Shown here: in pieces, positions 55,739 to 64,000 of the stretch | Layout of the letters: each line of letters starts with the position of its first letter | How positions within the stretch are numbered: the first letter of the stretch is position 1 | NCBI GenBank assembly: GCA_900635465.1 | Contig: LR134135.1 | Coordinates: forward strand, 3,100,001-3,164,000 | Reading direction: 5' to 3' | DNA: 64,000 nt | Origin: Lelliottia amnigena | Lineage (GTDB): Bacteria; Pseudomonadota; Gammaproteobacteria; Enterobacterales; Enterobacteriaceae | Made by a program: the position numbers and the translations under genes | The notes under the pieces: generated by a model | The model's input: only the letters and a program-made list of their open reading frames with translations | Databases searched by the model: none | What the model was told of the DNA's origin: nothing

Positions 55739-57193
55739 CTATACGCGTATCTCATCAAGCTGGCGGTTAATATCTGTGACATTTTCGTCTGAGATTGGAT
55801 AGATTTGAATGACAATCATTGAAATAACGGCTAAAGCGATGGGAATCCAAACCGCTGTGATGATGATTCCGTCGATCGCATTTGTATTTTGATATGCGCC
55901 CGTTTCGTTAAAGCCATAAGCGGCGAGTAACCAAAGTGGAATCGCACCGCCAATCGTAAAACCAATTTTGAAAAAGAGCCCCATAATCGCATTAATGATT
56001 GCTGCATTTCGCTTGCCTGATTTTAATTCGCCATAAGCAATCACTTCAGGGACAAGTGCCCACATGAAACCCGTGGCTGAACTTAAGCCCCACTGTTTAA
56101 TGAATGTTGCGATGTAAGCAAGCCAGAGTTCATCATGCATTCCTGAGCGTGACCAAACGTAAGTCAACAACTGGCCGACAATAAACATGGCGAGGAACAG
56201 ATGGAAGAAGCCTTTTTTGCCAAAAATTTTCTTGAGTTTTGACCAAAAAATTGGGAATAAAATGCCCGGAATTGAAGCAACAAGGCCGATAGCCCCCATC
56301 CATTCAGAATGGTTAACAACATATTGATTGAAAAAGCCATTAACGGTGTTCACAAAAAACATGAACGTGAAGGCCAACATGAAAAATAATCCGAGTATGA
56401 TAAGCGGTCGGTTATTTTTGAGTTCAAGGAACAGATCTGTCGCTTTAACGTTGGCCGTCTGTTCTGCAGTTGCCACCACACGTTCTTTGGTAAATTTATA
56501 GCAGATGAAAAGCGCCACCGCGCCTAATATCATATATATCGAATAAACGCCAAACCAGGCATAATTCGCTGATGGATCCGTGTAGTTCCCCATATTAAGT
56601 TTAAGGCCAAAGAAACCCGTATCCTTGAGGCTTCGATCTTTTGGGGAGGCCATTTGTACAAACATAGGGAATAAAGTATAGACAAGAAGATTGGCACTGT
56701 TGGCCAGCATCATGCGCGTGCTGGTCAGTTTATCAATGGATTCCGGATCTCTTGTCAGTGATGCATTAAGCGAACCATAAGGAATGTTCACAACGGAATA
56801 GACTAAATCCAGCGCGAGGTAAACGATAAATGCAAATGGAACCGATCCCCTGATGCCAGGAATGGGTGCGAAAAGTAAAGCTGACAGAATAACAAGTGGA
56901 ACGCCTGCTCTCAAAAGCCAGGGGCGATATTTCCCCGCGGGTGAACTTCGTTTGTCTACATAAGTCCCAACCATCGGGTCCCATACAACATTGATGATTC
57001 GGACAAACAGAAATATAAACCCTGCAGTTGCTGTGCTGATTGTATTTACAGTCAACATATGAAGAGCCAGAAAACCACCTATTGTACCGAACACAAGGTT
57101 TTGCGCAAAGTCACCCATGCCATAACCAATCCGCTCGCCGCGGGTTAATTTATGATATTCATCATGCCGGTTTTGCAATATTTTTTCACTCAT
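55739..57193 (-). CDS. xynT: GPH-family xyloside/sugar:cation symporter (XynT/YagG-like)
   Basis: 484-residue polytopic symporter of the glycoside-pentoside-hexuronide family. N-terminal GERIGYGMGDFAQNLVFG and RIINVVWDPMVGTYVDKR carry the family's cation/sugar-site Asp residues, and the central YGSLNASLTRDP is typical. Paired with a GH43 xylosidase it most likely imports xylobiose or related xylosides. Upstream gene of a two-gene operon. Like its partner it is AT-richer than the surrounding core genes. Confidence 0.9.
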   Translation of the reverse strand: MSEKILQNRHDEYHKLTRGERIGYGMGDFAQNLVFGTIGGFLALHMLTVNTISTATAGFIFLFVRIINVVWDPMVGTYVDKRSSPAGKYRPWLLRAGVPLVILSALLFAPIPGIRGSVPFAFIVYLALDLVYSVVNIPYGSLNASLTRDPESIDKLTSTRMMLANSANLLVYTLFPMFVQMASPKDRSLKDTGFFGLKLNMGNYTDPSANYAWFGVYSIYMILGAVALFICYKFTKERVVATAEQTANVKATDLFLELKNNRPLIILGLFFMLAFTFMFFVNTVNGFFNQYVVNHSEWMGAIGLVASIPGILFPIFWSKLKKIFGKKGFFHLFLAMFIVGQLLTYVWSRSGMHDELWLAYIATFIKQWGLSSATGFMWALVPEVIAYGELKSGKRNAAIINAIMGLFFKIGFTIGGAIPLWLLAAYGFNETGAYQNTNAIDGIIITAVWIPIALAVISMIVIQIYPISDENVTDINRQLDEIRV

Positions 57194-57300
57194 TCTAATC
57201 CATTCTCCGGTTTCTTTTGTGAAGGTGAAAGAGTTTCTGACACAGGCCCCCCAGAGAATCCATTACGTTTTTAAATTAATTAATTATGTTTTTTTATTTC

Positions 57301-57316
57301 TGTGATCGTCGATACA
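57301..57316. promoter_or_regulatory. Candidate CRP site for the xyloside operon
   Basis: TGTGATCGTCGATACA has one perfect TGTGA half and a partial second half, 108 bp upstream of xynT. TGGGAGATATGTCACG at 57483-57498 is another partial match, further off. Either would fit catabolite control of xyloside use. Confidence 0.4.
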
Positions 57317-57771
57317 AATGCCATTTATAAATCCTATATTCGAAATGGTAACTAGCAGCTCTCAAAATCACCTCTCCGACCAGTGAATAGTTCCCGCTAA
57401 AACGATATTTTTACCCCCTGAATTTCCTGACAAACCATGCTTCGCAGGCCTAATATCGCGTTTTATACATGACAGTCATTTTTGGGAGATATGTCACGTT
57501 TGAGTATTATCTTAACGTCAGAGTGAAATAACGTAATTGAGTAATCACCCCGGAAAATACAGGATATGCTTCAGTCATTTATTTGCTGAAATTTAACGCA
57601 GGAAATTCATTATGTCCGTTTATTTTGTTCAATCCGCCTGAAACCGATTTGGACAACCCTTCAACGAACACAACGTCTCAAAATAGTCGCTCACACGATG
57701 GAATTCATAAAACGGGATAAACGAGTTACACACCCTGTAGCGCAGAAAATGCCAGATACAAAAACAGAAAA

Positions 57772-57789
57772 GCCCGCAGTTACGCGGGC
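57772..57789 (-). terminator. Terminator of guaBA
   Basis: GCCCGC/GCGGGC stem with loop AGTTAC, followed on the minus strand by TTTTCTGTTTTT. It lies 48 bp past the guaA stop. Confidence 0.88.
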
Positions 57790-57837
57790 TCAGAAGTATT
57801 TTACTGCTTTACGTGCAGGCGATAGTCGGACGTAAAA

Positions 57838-59415
57838 TTATTCCCACTCAATCGTCGCTGGCGGCTTCCCACTGATGTCGTACACGACACGGGAGATACC
57901 GTTCACTTCGTTGATGATGCGGTTGGACACGCGACCTAAGAAATCATACGGCAGGTGCGCCCAGTGTGCCGTCATAAAATCGATGGTTTCAACTGCACGC
58001 AGGGATACAACCCAGTCGTACTTGCGGCCATCGCCCATCACACCGACGGAACGAACCGGCAGGAACACGGTGAACGCCTGGCTCACTTTGTTGTACAGAT
58101 CGGCTTTGTGCAGTTCTTCGATGAAGATAGCATCGGCACGACGCAGCAGGTCGCAGTACTCTTTCTTCACTTCGCCCAGCACACGCACGCCCAGACCTGG
58201 GCCCGGGAACGGGTGACGGTACAGCATGTCGTATGGCAGACCCAGCTCAAGGCCAATCTTACGCACTTCGTCTTTGAACAGCTCACGCAGCGGTTCAACC
58301 AGACCCATCTTCATCTCTTTCGGCAGGCCGCCCACGTTGTGGTGAGATTTGATGACGTGCGCCTTGCCGGTGGCAGAAGCAGCAGACTCGATCACATCAG
58401 GGTAAATCGTACCCTGCGCCAGCCACTTCACATCTTCCAGACGCAGCGCTTGCTCGTCGAAGACTTCAACGAACACGCGGCCGATAATTTTACGTTTCGC
58501 TTCTGGATCGTTCTCGCCCGCCAGTGCGGTCAGGAAGCGCTCTTCGCCTTCAACGTGAACAATATTCAGGCCGAAATGGTCACCAAACATGTCCATAACC
58601 TGCTCTGCTTCATTCAGGCGTAACAGGCCATTATCGACGAAAACACAGGTCAGATTTTTACCGATAGCACGGTGCAGCAGCATCGCGGTCACGGAGGAGT
58701 CAACGCCACCGGACAGGCCGAGAATCACTTTGTCGTCGCCAACCTGCTGACGGATACGCGCAATGGCATCGTCGATGATTTTGGCCGGCGTCCACAGGGC
58801 TTCACACTGGCAGATATCGCGCACGAAGCGGTCCAGCATGCGCATACCCTGACGGGTGTGGGTCACTTCCGGGTGGAACTGCACGCCGTAGAAGCGTTTT
58901 TCTTCGTTAGCCATAATGGCAAACGGACAAGTTTCGGTGCTGGCAACGGTCACGAAGTCTGACGGAATAGCCGTCACTTTATCGCCGTGGCTCATCCACA
59001 CGTCCAGCAGCGGTTTACCGTCTGCGGTCAGGGAGTCTTCGATACCACGCACCAGCGCGCTGTCAGTCAACACTTCGACCTGTGCATAACCAAATTCGCG
59101 TTCGTTCGAGGCTTCAACATGGCCGCCCAACTGCATCGCCATCGTCTGCATGCCGTAGCATACGCCAAATACAGGAACGCCGGCTTCAAAGACGTACTGC
59201 GGCGCGCGCGGGCTGTTGTCTTCAGTGGTGCTTTCCGGGCCACCAGACAGAATAATGCCGCTTGGATTAAATTCACGGATCTGTGCTTCCGTGACATCCC
59301 ACGCCCACAGTTCACAATAAACGCCAAGTTCACGAACGCGACGAGCAACGAGTTGCGTGTATTGGGAGCCGAAGTCCAGGATAAGAATGCGATGTTTATG
59401 AATGTTTTCCGTCAT
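57838..59415 (-). CDS. guaA: GMP synthase (glutamine-hydrolysing) GuaA
   Basis: Converts XMP to GMP using ATP and glutamine. 525 residues, as in E. coli. The class I glutamine amidotransferase domain (about 1-205) has the nucleophile Cys in [13 protein letters not shown] and the His-Glu pair in [11 protein letters not shown]. The ATP pyrophosphatase domain has the P-loop [15 protein letters not shown] near residue 235. The C-terminal dimerisation domain ends PPATIEWE. Second gene of guaBA, 62 bp after guaB. Confidence 0.98.
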   Translation of the reverse strand: MTENIHKHRILILDFGSQYTQLVARRVRELGVYCELWAWDVTEAQIREFNPSGIILSGGPESTTEDNSPRAPQYVFEAGVPVFGVCYGMQTMAMQLGGHVEASNEREFGYAQVEVLTDSALVRGIEDSLTADGKPLLDVWMSHGDKVTAIPSDFVTVASTETCPFAIMANEEKRFYGVQFHPEVTHTRQGMRMLDRFVRDICQCEALWTPAKIIDDAIARIRQQVGDDKVILGLSGGVDSSVTAMLLHRAIGKNLTCVFVDNGLLRLNEAEQVMDMFGDHFGLNIVHVEGEERFLTALAGENDPEAKRKIIGRVFVEVFDEQALRLEDVKWLAQGTIYPDVIESAASATGKAHVIKSHHNVGGLPKEMKMGLVEPLRELFKDEVRKIGLELGLPYDMLYRHPFPGPGLGVRVLGEVKKEYCDLLRRADAIFIEELHKADLYNKVSQAFTVFLPVRSVGVMGDGRKYDWVVSLRAVETIDFMTAHWAHLPYDFLGRVSNRIINEVNGISRVVYDISGKPPATIEWE

Positions 59416-59445
59416 TGACGATAATTCCGAGGCAAGTGAAACAAA

Positions 59446-59468
59446 GCGCCCGGCATTGAGCCGGGCGC
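59446..59468 (-). terminator. Hairpin between guaB and guaA
   Basis: Perfect 9-bp stem GCGCCCGGC/GCCGGGCGC with loop ATTGA, 9 bp after the guaB stop. Only TTTGTTTC follows on the minus strand, so it is probably a partial terminator or RNA stabiliser that tunes guaA relative to guaB. Confidence 0.65.
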
Positions 59469-59477
59469 GGAAACTTA

Positions 59478-60944
59478 TCAGGAGCCTAAACGGTAGTTCG
59501 GGGACTCTTTAGTGATCGTGACGTCGTGAACGTGACTTTCCTGGATGCCCGCACCGCTGATACGTACGAATTCCGCTTTAGTACGCAGCAGATCGATGGT
59601 ACCACAGCCGGTCAGACCCATACAGGAACGCAGGCCGCCCATCTGCTGGTGAATAATCTCTTTCAGATGGCCTTTATATGCCACGCGACCTTCGATACCT
59701 TCCGGCACGAGTTTGTCGGCTGCGTTATCAGTCTGGAAGTAGCGATCGGAAGACCCTTTGGACATCGCGCCCAGAGACCCCATCCCGCGGTAGGACTTAT
59801 AAGAACGGCCCTGGAACAGTTCGATTTCGCCAGGAGACTCTTCAGTACCCGCCAGCATTGACCCCACCATCACCACGCTTGCGCCTGCCGCGATGGCTTT
59901 CGCTATATCACCGGAGAAACGAATACCGCCATCGGCGATAACCGGAATACCGGTGCCTTCCAGCGCTTCTACTGCATCAGAAACCGCCGTGATCTGCGGT
60001 ACACCGACGCCGGTGACGATACGGGTAGTACAAATGGAGCCAGGACCGATACCGACTTTGACTGCGCTGCAACCGGCTTCAGCCAGAGCACGTGCACCAG
60101 CACCTGTGGCTACGTTGCCACCGATGATTTGCAGGTCAGGATATTTCGCGCGAGTTTCGCGAATACGTTGCAGAACGCCTTCGGAATGGCCGTGTGAGGA
60201 GTCAATCAGCAGAACATCAACGCCTGCAGCAACCAGCGCGTCAACACGCTCTTCATTGCCCGCACCTGCGCCAACCGCAGCACCAACGCGCAGACGGCCA
60301 TGCTCGTCTTTACAGGCGTTCGGTTTGCGTTCTGCTTTCTGGAAGTCTTTCACGGTGATCATGCCGCGCAGATGGAAGCTGTCGTCAACAACCAGCGCTT
60401 TCTCAACGCGTTTTTCGTGCATTTTGGCCAGCACGACGTCGCGCGTTTCGCCTTCACGCACGGTAACCAAACGCTCTTTCGGCGTCATGTAAACACTGAC
60501 GGGTTGAGACAGGTCAGTCACGAAACGCACGTCACGGCCAGTGATAATACCCACCAGCTCGTAATCTTCGGTAACAACCGGATAGCCCGCAAAACCGTTA
60601 CGTTCAGTCAGCGCTTTGACTTCCGCAAGCGTAGTGGTTGGCAGAACGCTCTGTGGGTCGGAGACAATACCGGATTCATGTTTTTTCACGCGGCGAACTT
60701 CTTCGGCCTGGCGTTCGATAGACATGTTTTTGTGAATAAAGCCGATGCCGCCTTCCTGTGCCAGGGCGATCGCCAGGCGCGCTTCAGTCACGGTGTCCAT
60801 TGCCGCAGAGAGCATAGGAATGTTCAGGCGAATGGTTTTAGTCAACTGCGTGCTGAGATCGGCAGTATTCGGCAGAACGGTAGAATGAGCGGGAACGAGG
60901 AGGACGTCGTCAAACGTCAGTGCTTCTTTGGCAATACGTAGCAT
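59478..60944 (-). CDS. guaB: IMP dehydrogenase GuaB
   Basis: Oxidises IMP to XMP with NAD+, the committed step to guanine nucleotides. 488 residues, as in E. coli. The TIM-barrel catalytic domain holds the active-site Cys in [11 protein letters not shown] near residue 305 and the flap with [14 protein letters not shown] Bateman module of two CBS domains is inserted at about residues 95-205. The ATG at 60944 ([14 protein letters not shown]) fits homologs; a TTG two codons upstream is the alternative. A PurR operator lies upstream. Confidence 0.98.
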   Translation of the reverse strand: MLRIAKEALTFDDVLLVPAHSTVLPNTADLSTQLTKTIRLNIPMLSAAMDTVTEARLAIALAQEGGIGFIHKNMSIERQAEEVRRVKKHESGIVSDPQSVLPTTTLAEVKALTERNGFAGYPVVTEDYELVGIITGRDVRFVTDLSQPVSVYMTPKERLVTVREGETRDVVLAKMHEKRVEKALVVDDSFHLRGMITVKDFQKAERKPNACKDEHGRLRVGAAVGAGAGNEERVDALVAAGVDVLLIDSSHGHSEGVLQRIRETRAKYPDLQIIGGNVATGAGARALAEAGCSAVKVGIGPGSICTTRIVTGVGVPQITAVSDAVEALEGTGIPVIADGGIRFSGDIAKAIAAGASVVMVGSMLAGTEESPGEIELFQGRSYKSYRGMGSLGAMSKGSSDRYFQTDNAADKLVPEGIEGRVAYKGHLKEIIHQQMGGLRSCMGLTGCGTIDLLRTKAEFVRISGAGIQESHVHDVTITKESPNYRLGS

Positions 60945-60985
60945 GGGCAATATCTCTGACCTGGAGGGTTAAATATTGCCGTGGC

Positions 60986-61010
60986 ATTATACAGAGCGTA
61001 ACCGATTGCA
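60986..61010 (-). promoter_or_regulatory. guaB promoter with PurR operator
   Basis: TGCAATCGGTTACGCT on the minus strand (60995-61010) is the same sequence as the PurR site of the E. coli guaBA promoter. A perfect -10 TATAAT lies at 60986-60991, with TAGATG as a weak -35 17 bp upstream, so PurR would bind inside the promoter. Confidence 0.88.
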
Positions 61011-61103
61011 TCTACACTTTTTTATAAAAAATGCTTGCGATCGTGTCTCATCGGGTTACTATCGATTGAATAACTTGCTGATTTAAAATTTGATCCCGCT
61101 CAC

Positions 61104-62477
61104 ATGTTATCTTCCCAAAGCCCCTCAATTTATACCGTTAGCCGTCTCAATCAATCGGTTCGTTTACTGCTCGAGCAGGAAATGGGACAGGTTTGGATCA
61201 GCGGTGAGATTTCCAATTTCACGCAGCCGTCATCCGGTCACTGGTATTTTACGCTTAAAGACGATAACGCTCAGGTGCGCTGCGCAATGTTCCGCAACAG
61301 TAATCGCCGCGTGACGTTTCGTCCTCAGCATGGCCAACAGGTGCTGGTCCGCGCCAATATCACGCTGTACGAACCGCGCGGTGATTATCAAATCATCGTT
61401 GAGAGCATGCAGCCCGCAGGCGAAGGGTTGTTACAGCAAAAATATGAGCAGTTAAAAGCGAAGCTGTCAGCGGAAGGTCTGTTCGATCAGCAGTTCAAAA
61501 AATCACTCCCCTCGCCTGCGCACTGCGTCGGCGTCATCACCTCTAAAACCGGTGCAGCGCTGCATGATATTCTGCATGTGCTAAAGCGTCGCGACCCTTC
61601 CCTGCCCGTCATTATCTACCCAACAGCGGTTCAGGGTGACGACGCGCCGGGGCAAATTGTTCGAGCTATTGAGCTGGCGAATGCGCGCCATGAGTGTGAC
61701 GTGTTAATTGTCGGACGCGGCGGCGGATCGCTGGAAGATCTCTGGAGCTTTAACGACGAACGCGTCGCACGGGCGATTTTTGCCAGTCAGATACCCGTCG
61801 TCAGCGCCGTTGGGCATGAAACCGATGTCACTATCGCCGATTTTGTATCGGATATGCGTGCGCCAACGCCGTCCGCGGCGGCTGAGATAGTGAGTCGAAA
61901 TCAGCTGGAACTGCTGCGCCAGATACAGAACGGACAACAGCGTCTGGAAATGGCGATGGACTATTTCCTGGCCAATCGCGCCCATCGCTTTACGCAATTG
62001 CACCATCGGCTGCAGCAGCAGCATCCACAGCTGCGACTTGCGCGCCAGCAAACCGTACTGGAACGCCTGCGTCAGCGCATGAATTTCGCGCTGGATAACC
62101 AGCTCAAACGCGCTGTTTCTCGTCAGCAGCGCATGACGCAGCGCCTGAATCAGCAAAACCCGCAGCCAAAAATCTATCGGGCGCAAACCCGTATCCAACA
62201 GCTGGAATATCGTCTCGCTGAGAACTTACGCGCACGTTTGAGCACTACGCGAGAACGTTTTGGGAATGCGGTCACCCATCTCGAAGCCGTCAGCCCGCTC
62301 TCCACGCTGGCACGTGGCTACAGCGTGACCACAGCGACGGATGGTAAAGTGTTGAAACAGACTAAACAGGTTAAGGCGGGAGATTTGATGACGACCCGCC
62401 TGGCTGATGGCTGGGTAGAAAGCGAAGTCAAAGGTATAACGCCTGCCAAAAAAACGCGTAAGAAAAAGCCGGTTTAA
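61104..62477 (+). CDS. xseA: Exodeoxyribonuclease VII large subunit XseA
   Basis: Large subunit of single-strand-specific exonuclease VII, acting with several XseB copies. 457 residues. N-terminal OB fold about 1-105 ([20 protein letters not shown]), catalytic domain with [27 protein letters not shown] and [15 protein letters not shown], then a long Gln/Arg-rich coiled coil (about 270-390) and a C-terminal segment [16 protein letters not shown]. Divergent from guaB with 159 bp between. Its stop overlaps the yfgJ stop by 4 bp. Confidence 0.97.
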   Translation: MLSSQSPSIYTVSRLNQSVRLLLEQEMGQVWISGEISNFTQPSSGHWYFTLKDDNAQVRCAMFRNSNRRVTFRPQHGQQVLVRANITLYEPRGDYQIIVESMQPAGEGLLQQKYEQLKAKLSAEGLFDQQFKKSLPSPAHCVGVITSKTGAALHDILHVLKRRDPSLPVIIYPTAVQGDDAPGQIVRAIELANARHECDVLIVGRGGGSLEDLWSFNDERVARAIFASQIPVVSAVGHETDVTIADFVSDMRAPTPSAAAEIVSRNQLELLRQIQNGQQRLEMAMDYFLANRAHRFTQLHHRLQQQHPQLRLARQQTVLERLRQRMNFALDNQLKRAVSRQQRMTQRLNQQNPQPKIYRAQTRIQQLEYRLAENLRARLSTTRERFGNAVTHLEAVSPLSTLARGYSVTTATDGKVLKQTKQVKAGDLMTTRLADGWVESEVKGITPAKKTRKKKPV

Positions 62478-62689
62478 ACCGGCTCAAACTCAACGCGTTT
62501 TTTTGAAATCAACCCATGGCCGTTCTGGCAAAAATAATCGATCGCGCCGCAAGCCTTTAAGACCTGAAGAGGCTGATGGCACTCAGGGCAACGCGCCACC
62601 AGAGCGATATCGTTACCACAGTTGCCGCAATGCGCCATCCCATTTTCAGGCTCAAGCTTTGCCTGGCACTCCGGACAGATAATCGTCAT
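62474..62689 (-). CDS. yfgJ: Zinc-ribbon protein YfgJ
   Basis: 71 residues with two rubredoxin-like zinc ribbons: CPEC/CGNC in the first half and CPEC plus CQNGH in the second. The C-terminal half ([18 protein letters not shown]) is nearly identical to E. coli YfgJ. Function unknown. Preceded by AGGAG. Convergent with xseA. Confidence 0.93.
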   Translation of the reverse strand: MTIICPECQAKLEPENGMAHCGNCGNDIALVARCPECHQPLQVLKACGAIDYFCQNGHGLISKKRVEFEPV

Positions 62690-62815
62690 TGTGACTCCTC
62701 AATTGAATGTTAGTTACACGATCATTCTAACATGGCGTCGTTAACACCCGCTGTAATCCCCTGCGATCATTTAACTGCCCTGACCCATTGTGAATCCCAG
62801 CGGATAAAAAAACAA

Positions 62816-62838
62816 AAAACCCGACAGAGTCGGGTTTT
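62816..62838 (-). terminator. Terminator of der
   Basis: AACCCGAC/GTCGGGTT stem with loop AGA, followed on the minus strand by a T-rich run (TTTTGTTTTTTT), 10 bp past the der stop. Confidence 0.9.
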
Positions 62839-62847
62839 ATCGCGCAA

Positions 62848-64000
62848 TTATTTGCTTTTCTTAATGTGCTTAATCAAACGCTTACGCTTACGCATCTGGT
62901 TTGGCGTTAGTGTGTTGCGTTTATCCGCAAACGGGTTTTCCCCTTCCTTGAACTGAATTCGGATAGGCGTGCCCATCACATCCAGCGATTTTCGGAAGTA
63001 GTTCATCAGATAGCGTTTGTAGGAATCAGGCAGGTCTTTCACCTGGTTACCGTGAATGACCACGATTGGCGGGTTATAACCACCGGCGTGAGCATACTTC
63101 AGCTTCACACGACGACCACGAACTAACGGCGGCTGATGGTCTTCGGAGGCCATGGTCATAATGCGCGTCAGCATCGCGGTGCTCTGACGACGCGTTGAGC
63201 TGTCGTAGGCTTCACGAACGGATTCGAACAGATTGCCCACACCACTGCCGTGCAGCGCCGAGATAAAGTGTACGCGAGCAAAATCGATAAAGCCCAGACG
63301 GAAGTCCAGCATCTCTTTGACTTGCTCTCTCACATCATTGCTCAGGCCGTCCCACTTGTTGACGACGATAACCAGTGAGCGCCCACTATTGAGGATGAAG
63401 CCCAACAGGGAGAGATCCTGATCGGAGATACCTTCCCGCGCGTCGATAACCAGCATGACCACGTTAGCGTCTTCAATCGCCTGCAGCGTTTTGATAACCG
63501 AGAATTTTTCCACCACATCGGTGATTTTCCCACGTTTACGCACGCCCGCAGTATCAATCAGCACGTATTCGCGCTCATCACGCTGCATCGGGATATAAAT
63601 GCTGTCACGGGTGGTGCCCGGCATGTCATAAACCACGACGCGATCTTCACCAAGTATACGGTTAGTTAGCGTTGACTTACCTACGTTCGGACGGCCGACA
63701 ATCGCCAGCTTGATCGGCAGATCCTGCGGGTTAAAGTCGTCCACAGGCTCTTCTTTACCTTCCGCGGCCTCTTCGAATTGCGCCCAATATGCGGCGTCTT
63801 CGTCAATTTCTTCTGGCGGATTGATTTCGTCAACCCATGGCATCAAAACTGTTTCCAGCAGGCTGGTAACGCCACGACCATGAGAAGCTGCAATTGGATA
63901 GATTTCTCCCAGGCCCAAAGCCCAGAAATCCGCAACAGCCTGATCGGCATCAATACCGTCAGTTTTGTTCGCCACCAGGAAGGTTGGCTTCTCGCGAGAA
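62848..64000 (-). CDS. der: Ribosome biogenesis GTPase Der (EngA), N-terminus outside the window
   Basis: Essential GTPase with two tandem G domains that helps 50S subunit maturation. About 384 C-terminal residues of some 490 are visible. The window opens at the end of the first G domain (FLVANKTDG, its NKxD motif). An acidic linker follows, then the complete second G domain: G1 [10 protein letters not shown]2 around TTRDS, G3 [10 protein letters not shown]4 NKWDG. A KH-like domain ends [11 protein letters not shown]. Nothing abnormal in the visible part. Confidence 0.96.
   Translation of the reverse strand, partial: SREKPTFLVANKTDGIDADQAVADFWALGLGEIYPIAASHGRGVTSLLETVLMPWVDEINPPEEIDEDAAYWAQFEEAAEGKEEPVDDFNPQDLPIKLAIVGRPNVGKSTLTNRILGEDRVVVYDMPGTTRDSIYIPMQRDEREYVLIDTAGVRKRGKITDVVEKFSVIKTLQAIEDANVVMLVIDAREGISDQDLSLLGFILNSGRSLVIVVNKWDGLSNDVREQVKEMLDFRLGFIDFARVHFISALHGSGVGNLFESVREAYDSSTRRQSTAMLTRIMTMASEDHQPPLVRGRRVKLKYAHAGGYNPPIVVIHGNQVKDLPDSYKRYLMNYFRKSLDVMGTPIRIQFKEGENPFADKRNTLTPNQMRKRKRLIKHIKKSK

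Larger units (their letters stand above)
57194..57837. other. 644-bp intergenic region upstream of the xyloside operon
   Basis: No gene is supported; frames are short and unrelated to anything I recognise. It holds the xynT promoter region, two CRP-like sites (57301-57316 and 57483-57498) and, at its right end, the guaA terminator. E. coli yfgH/yfgI are not found, and I see no convincing remnant of them. Confidence 0.6.

Noticed and set aside
57611..57640. Nine-codon frame (MSVYFVQSA) in the xynT-guaA gap
   Set aside because: Too short, no conservation known to me and no supporting ribosome-binding site.

Overview
The window is chromosomal DNA of a member of the Enterobacteriaceae close to Escherichia, Enterobacter and Lelliottia. 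Most proteins match the E. coli K-12 genes of the cysT-to-der segment in order, strand, length and usually sequence. I do not assign a species. No rRNA, tRNA, prophage, CRISPR array or complete insertion sequence was seen.

Layout. 1-4.2 kb: start of the sulfate/thiosulfate uptake operon (cysP, cysT) and yfeX-yfeY-yfeZ-ypeA. 4.4-12.8 kb: amiA-hemF, maeB, talA-tktB, ypfG. 12.9-20.8 kb: nudK, aegA, narQ, acrD. 20.9-33.6 kb: ypfM, yffB, dapE, ypfN, ypfH, tmcA, ypfJ, purC, bamC-dapA, gcvR-bcp, perM, bepA. 33.6-43.2 kb: yfgD, then an accessory island (a transposase-derived protein, PTS EIIC, glycosylasparaginase, M17 aminopeptidase), then hda, uraA, upp and an accessory GH1 6-phospho-beta-glucosidase. 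43.4-51.7 kb: purMN, ppk-ppx, yfgF, yfgG. 51.7-57.2 kb: accessory lysR/MFS pair and an AT-richer xyloside cluster (GH43 and a GPH transporter). 57.8-64 kb: guaBA, xseA, yfgJ, der. Relative to E. coli K-12, ucpA, the eut operon (hemF-maeB junction), the hyf-focB cluster (bcp-perM junction) and yfgH-yfgI are not present at their usual places.

How genes work together. purC, purM-purN and guaB-guaA each have a recognisable PurR operator. upp-uraA salvage uracil. ppk-ppx make and degrade polyphosphate. talA-tktB and maeB serve the pentose phosphate pathway and malate/NADPH metabolism. dapE and dapA serve lysine and peptidoglycan synthesis.

The most interesting part is 33.99-38.72 kb. An orphan EIIC of the lactose/cellobiose/chitobiose family is followed within 2-3 bp spacers by a cytoplasmic N4-(beta-N-acetylglucosaminyl)-L-asparaginase and an M17 aminopeptidase, behind a well-placed class II CRP promoter. 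Divergent to it lies a protein built like an IS481-family transposase but lacking the first two acidic catalytic residues. My inference is a glycoasparagine/glycopeptide scavenging operon with a domesticated transposase as possible regulator.

Four genes between 34 and 51 kb (the transposase-like gene, uraA, upp, yfgF) each carry one single-base indel, three of them in runs of identical bases. Restoring one base gives the expected full length in the three genes with a known family length. This is either residual sequencing error or recent mutation, and only read-level checks can decide.
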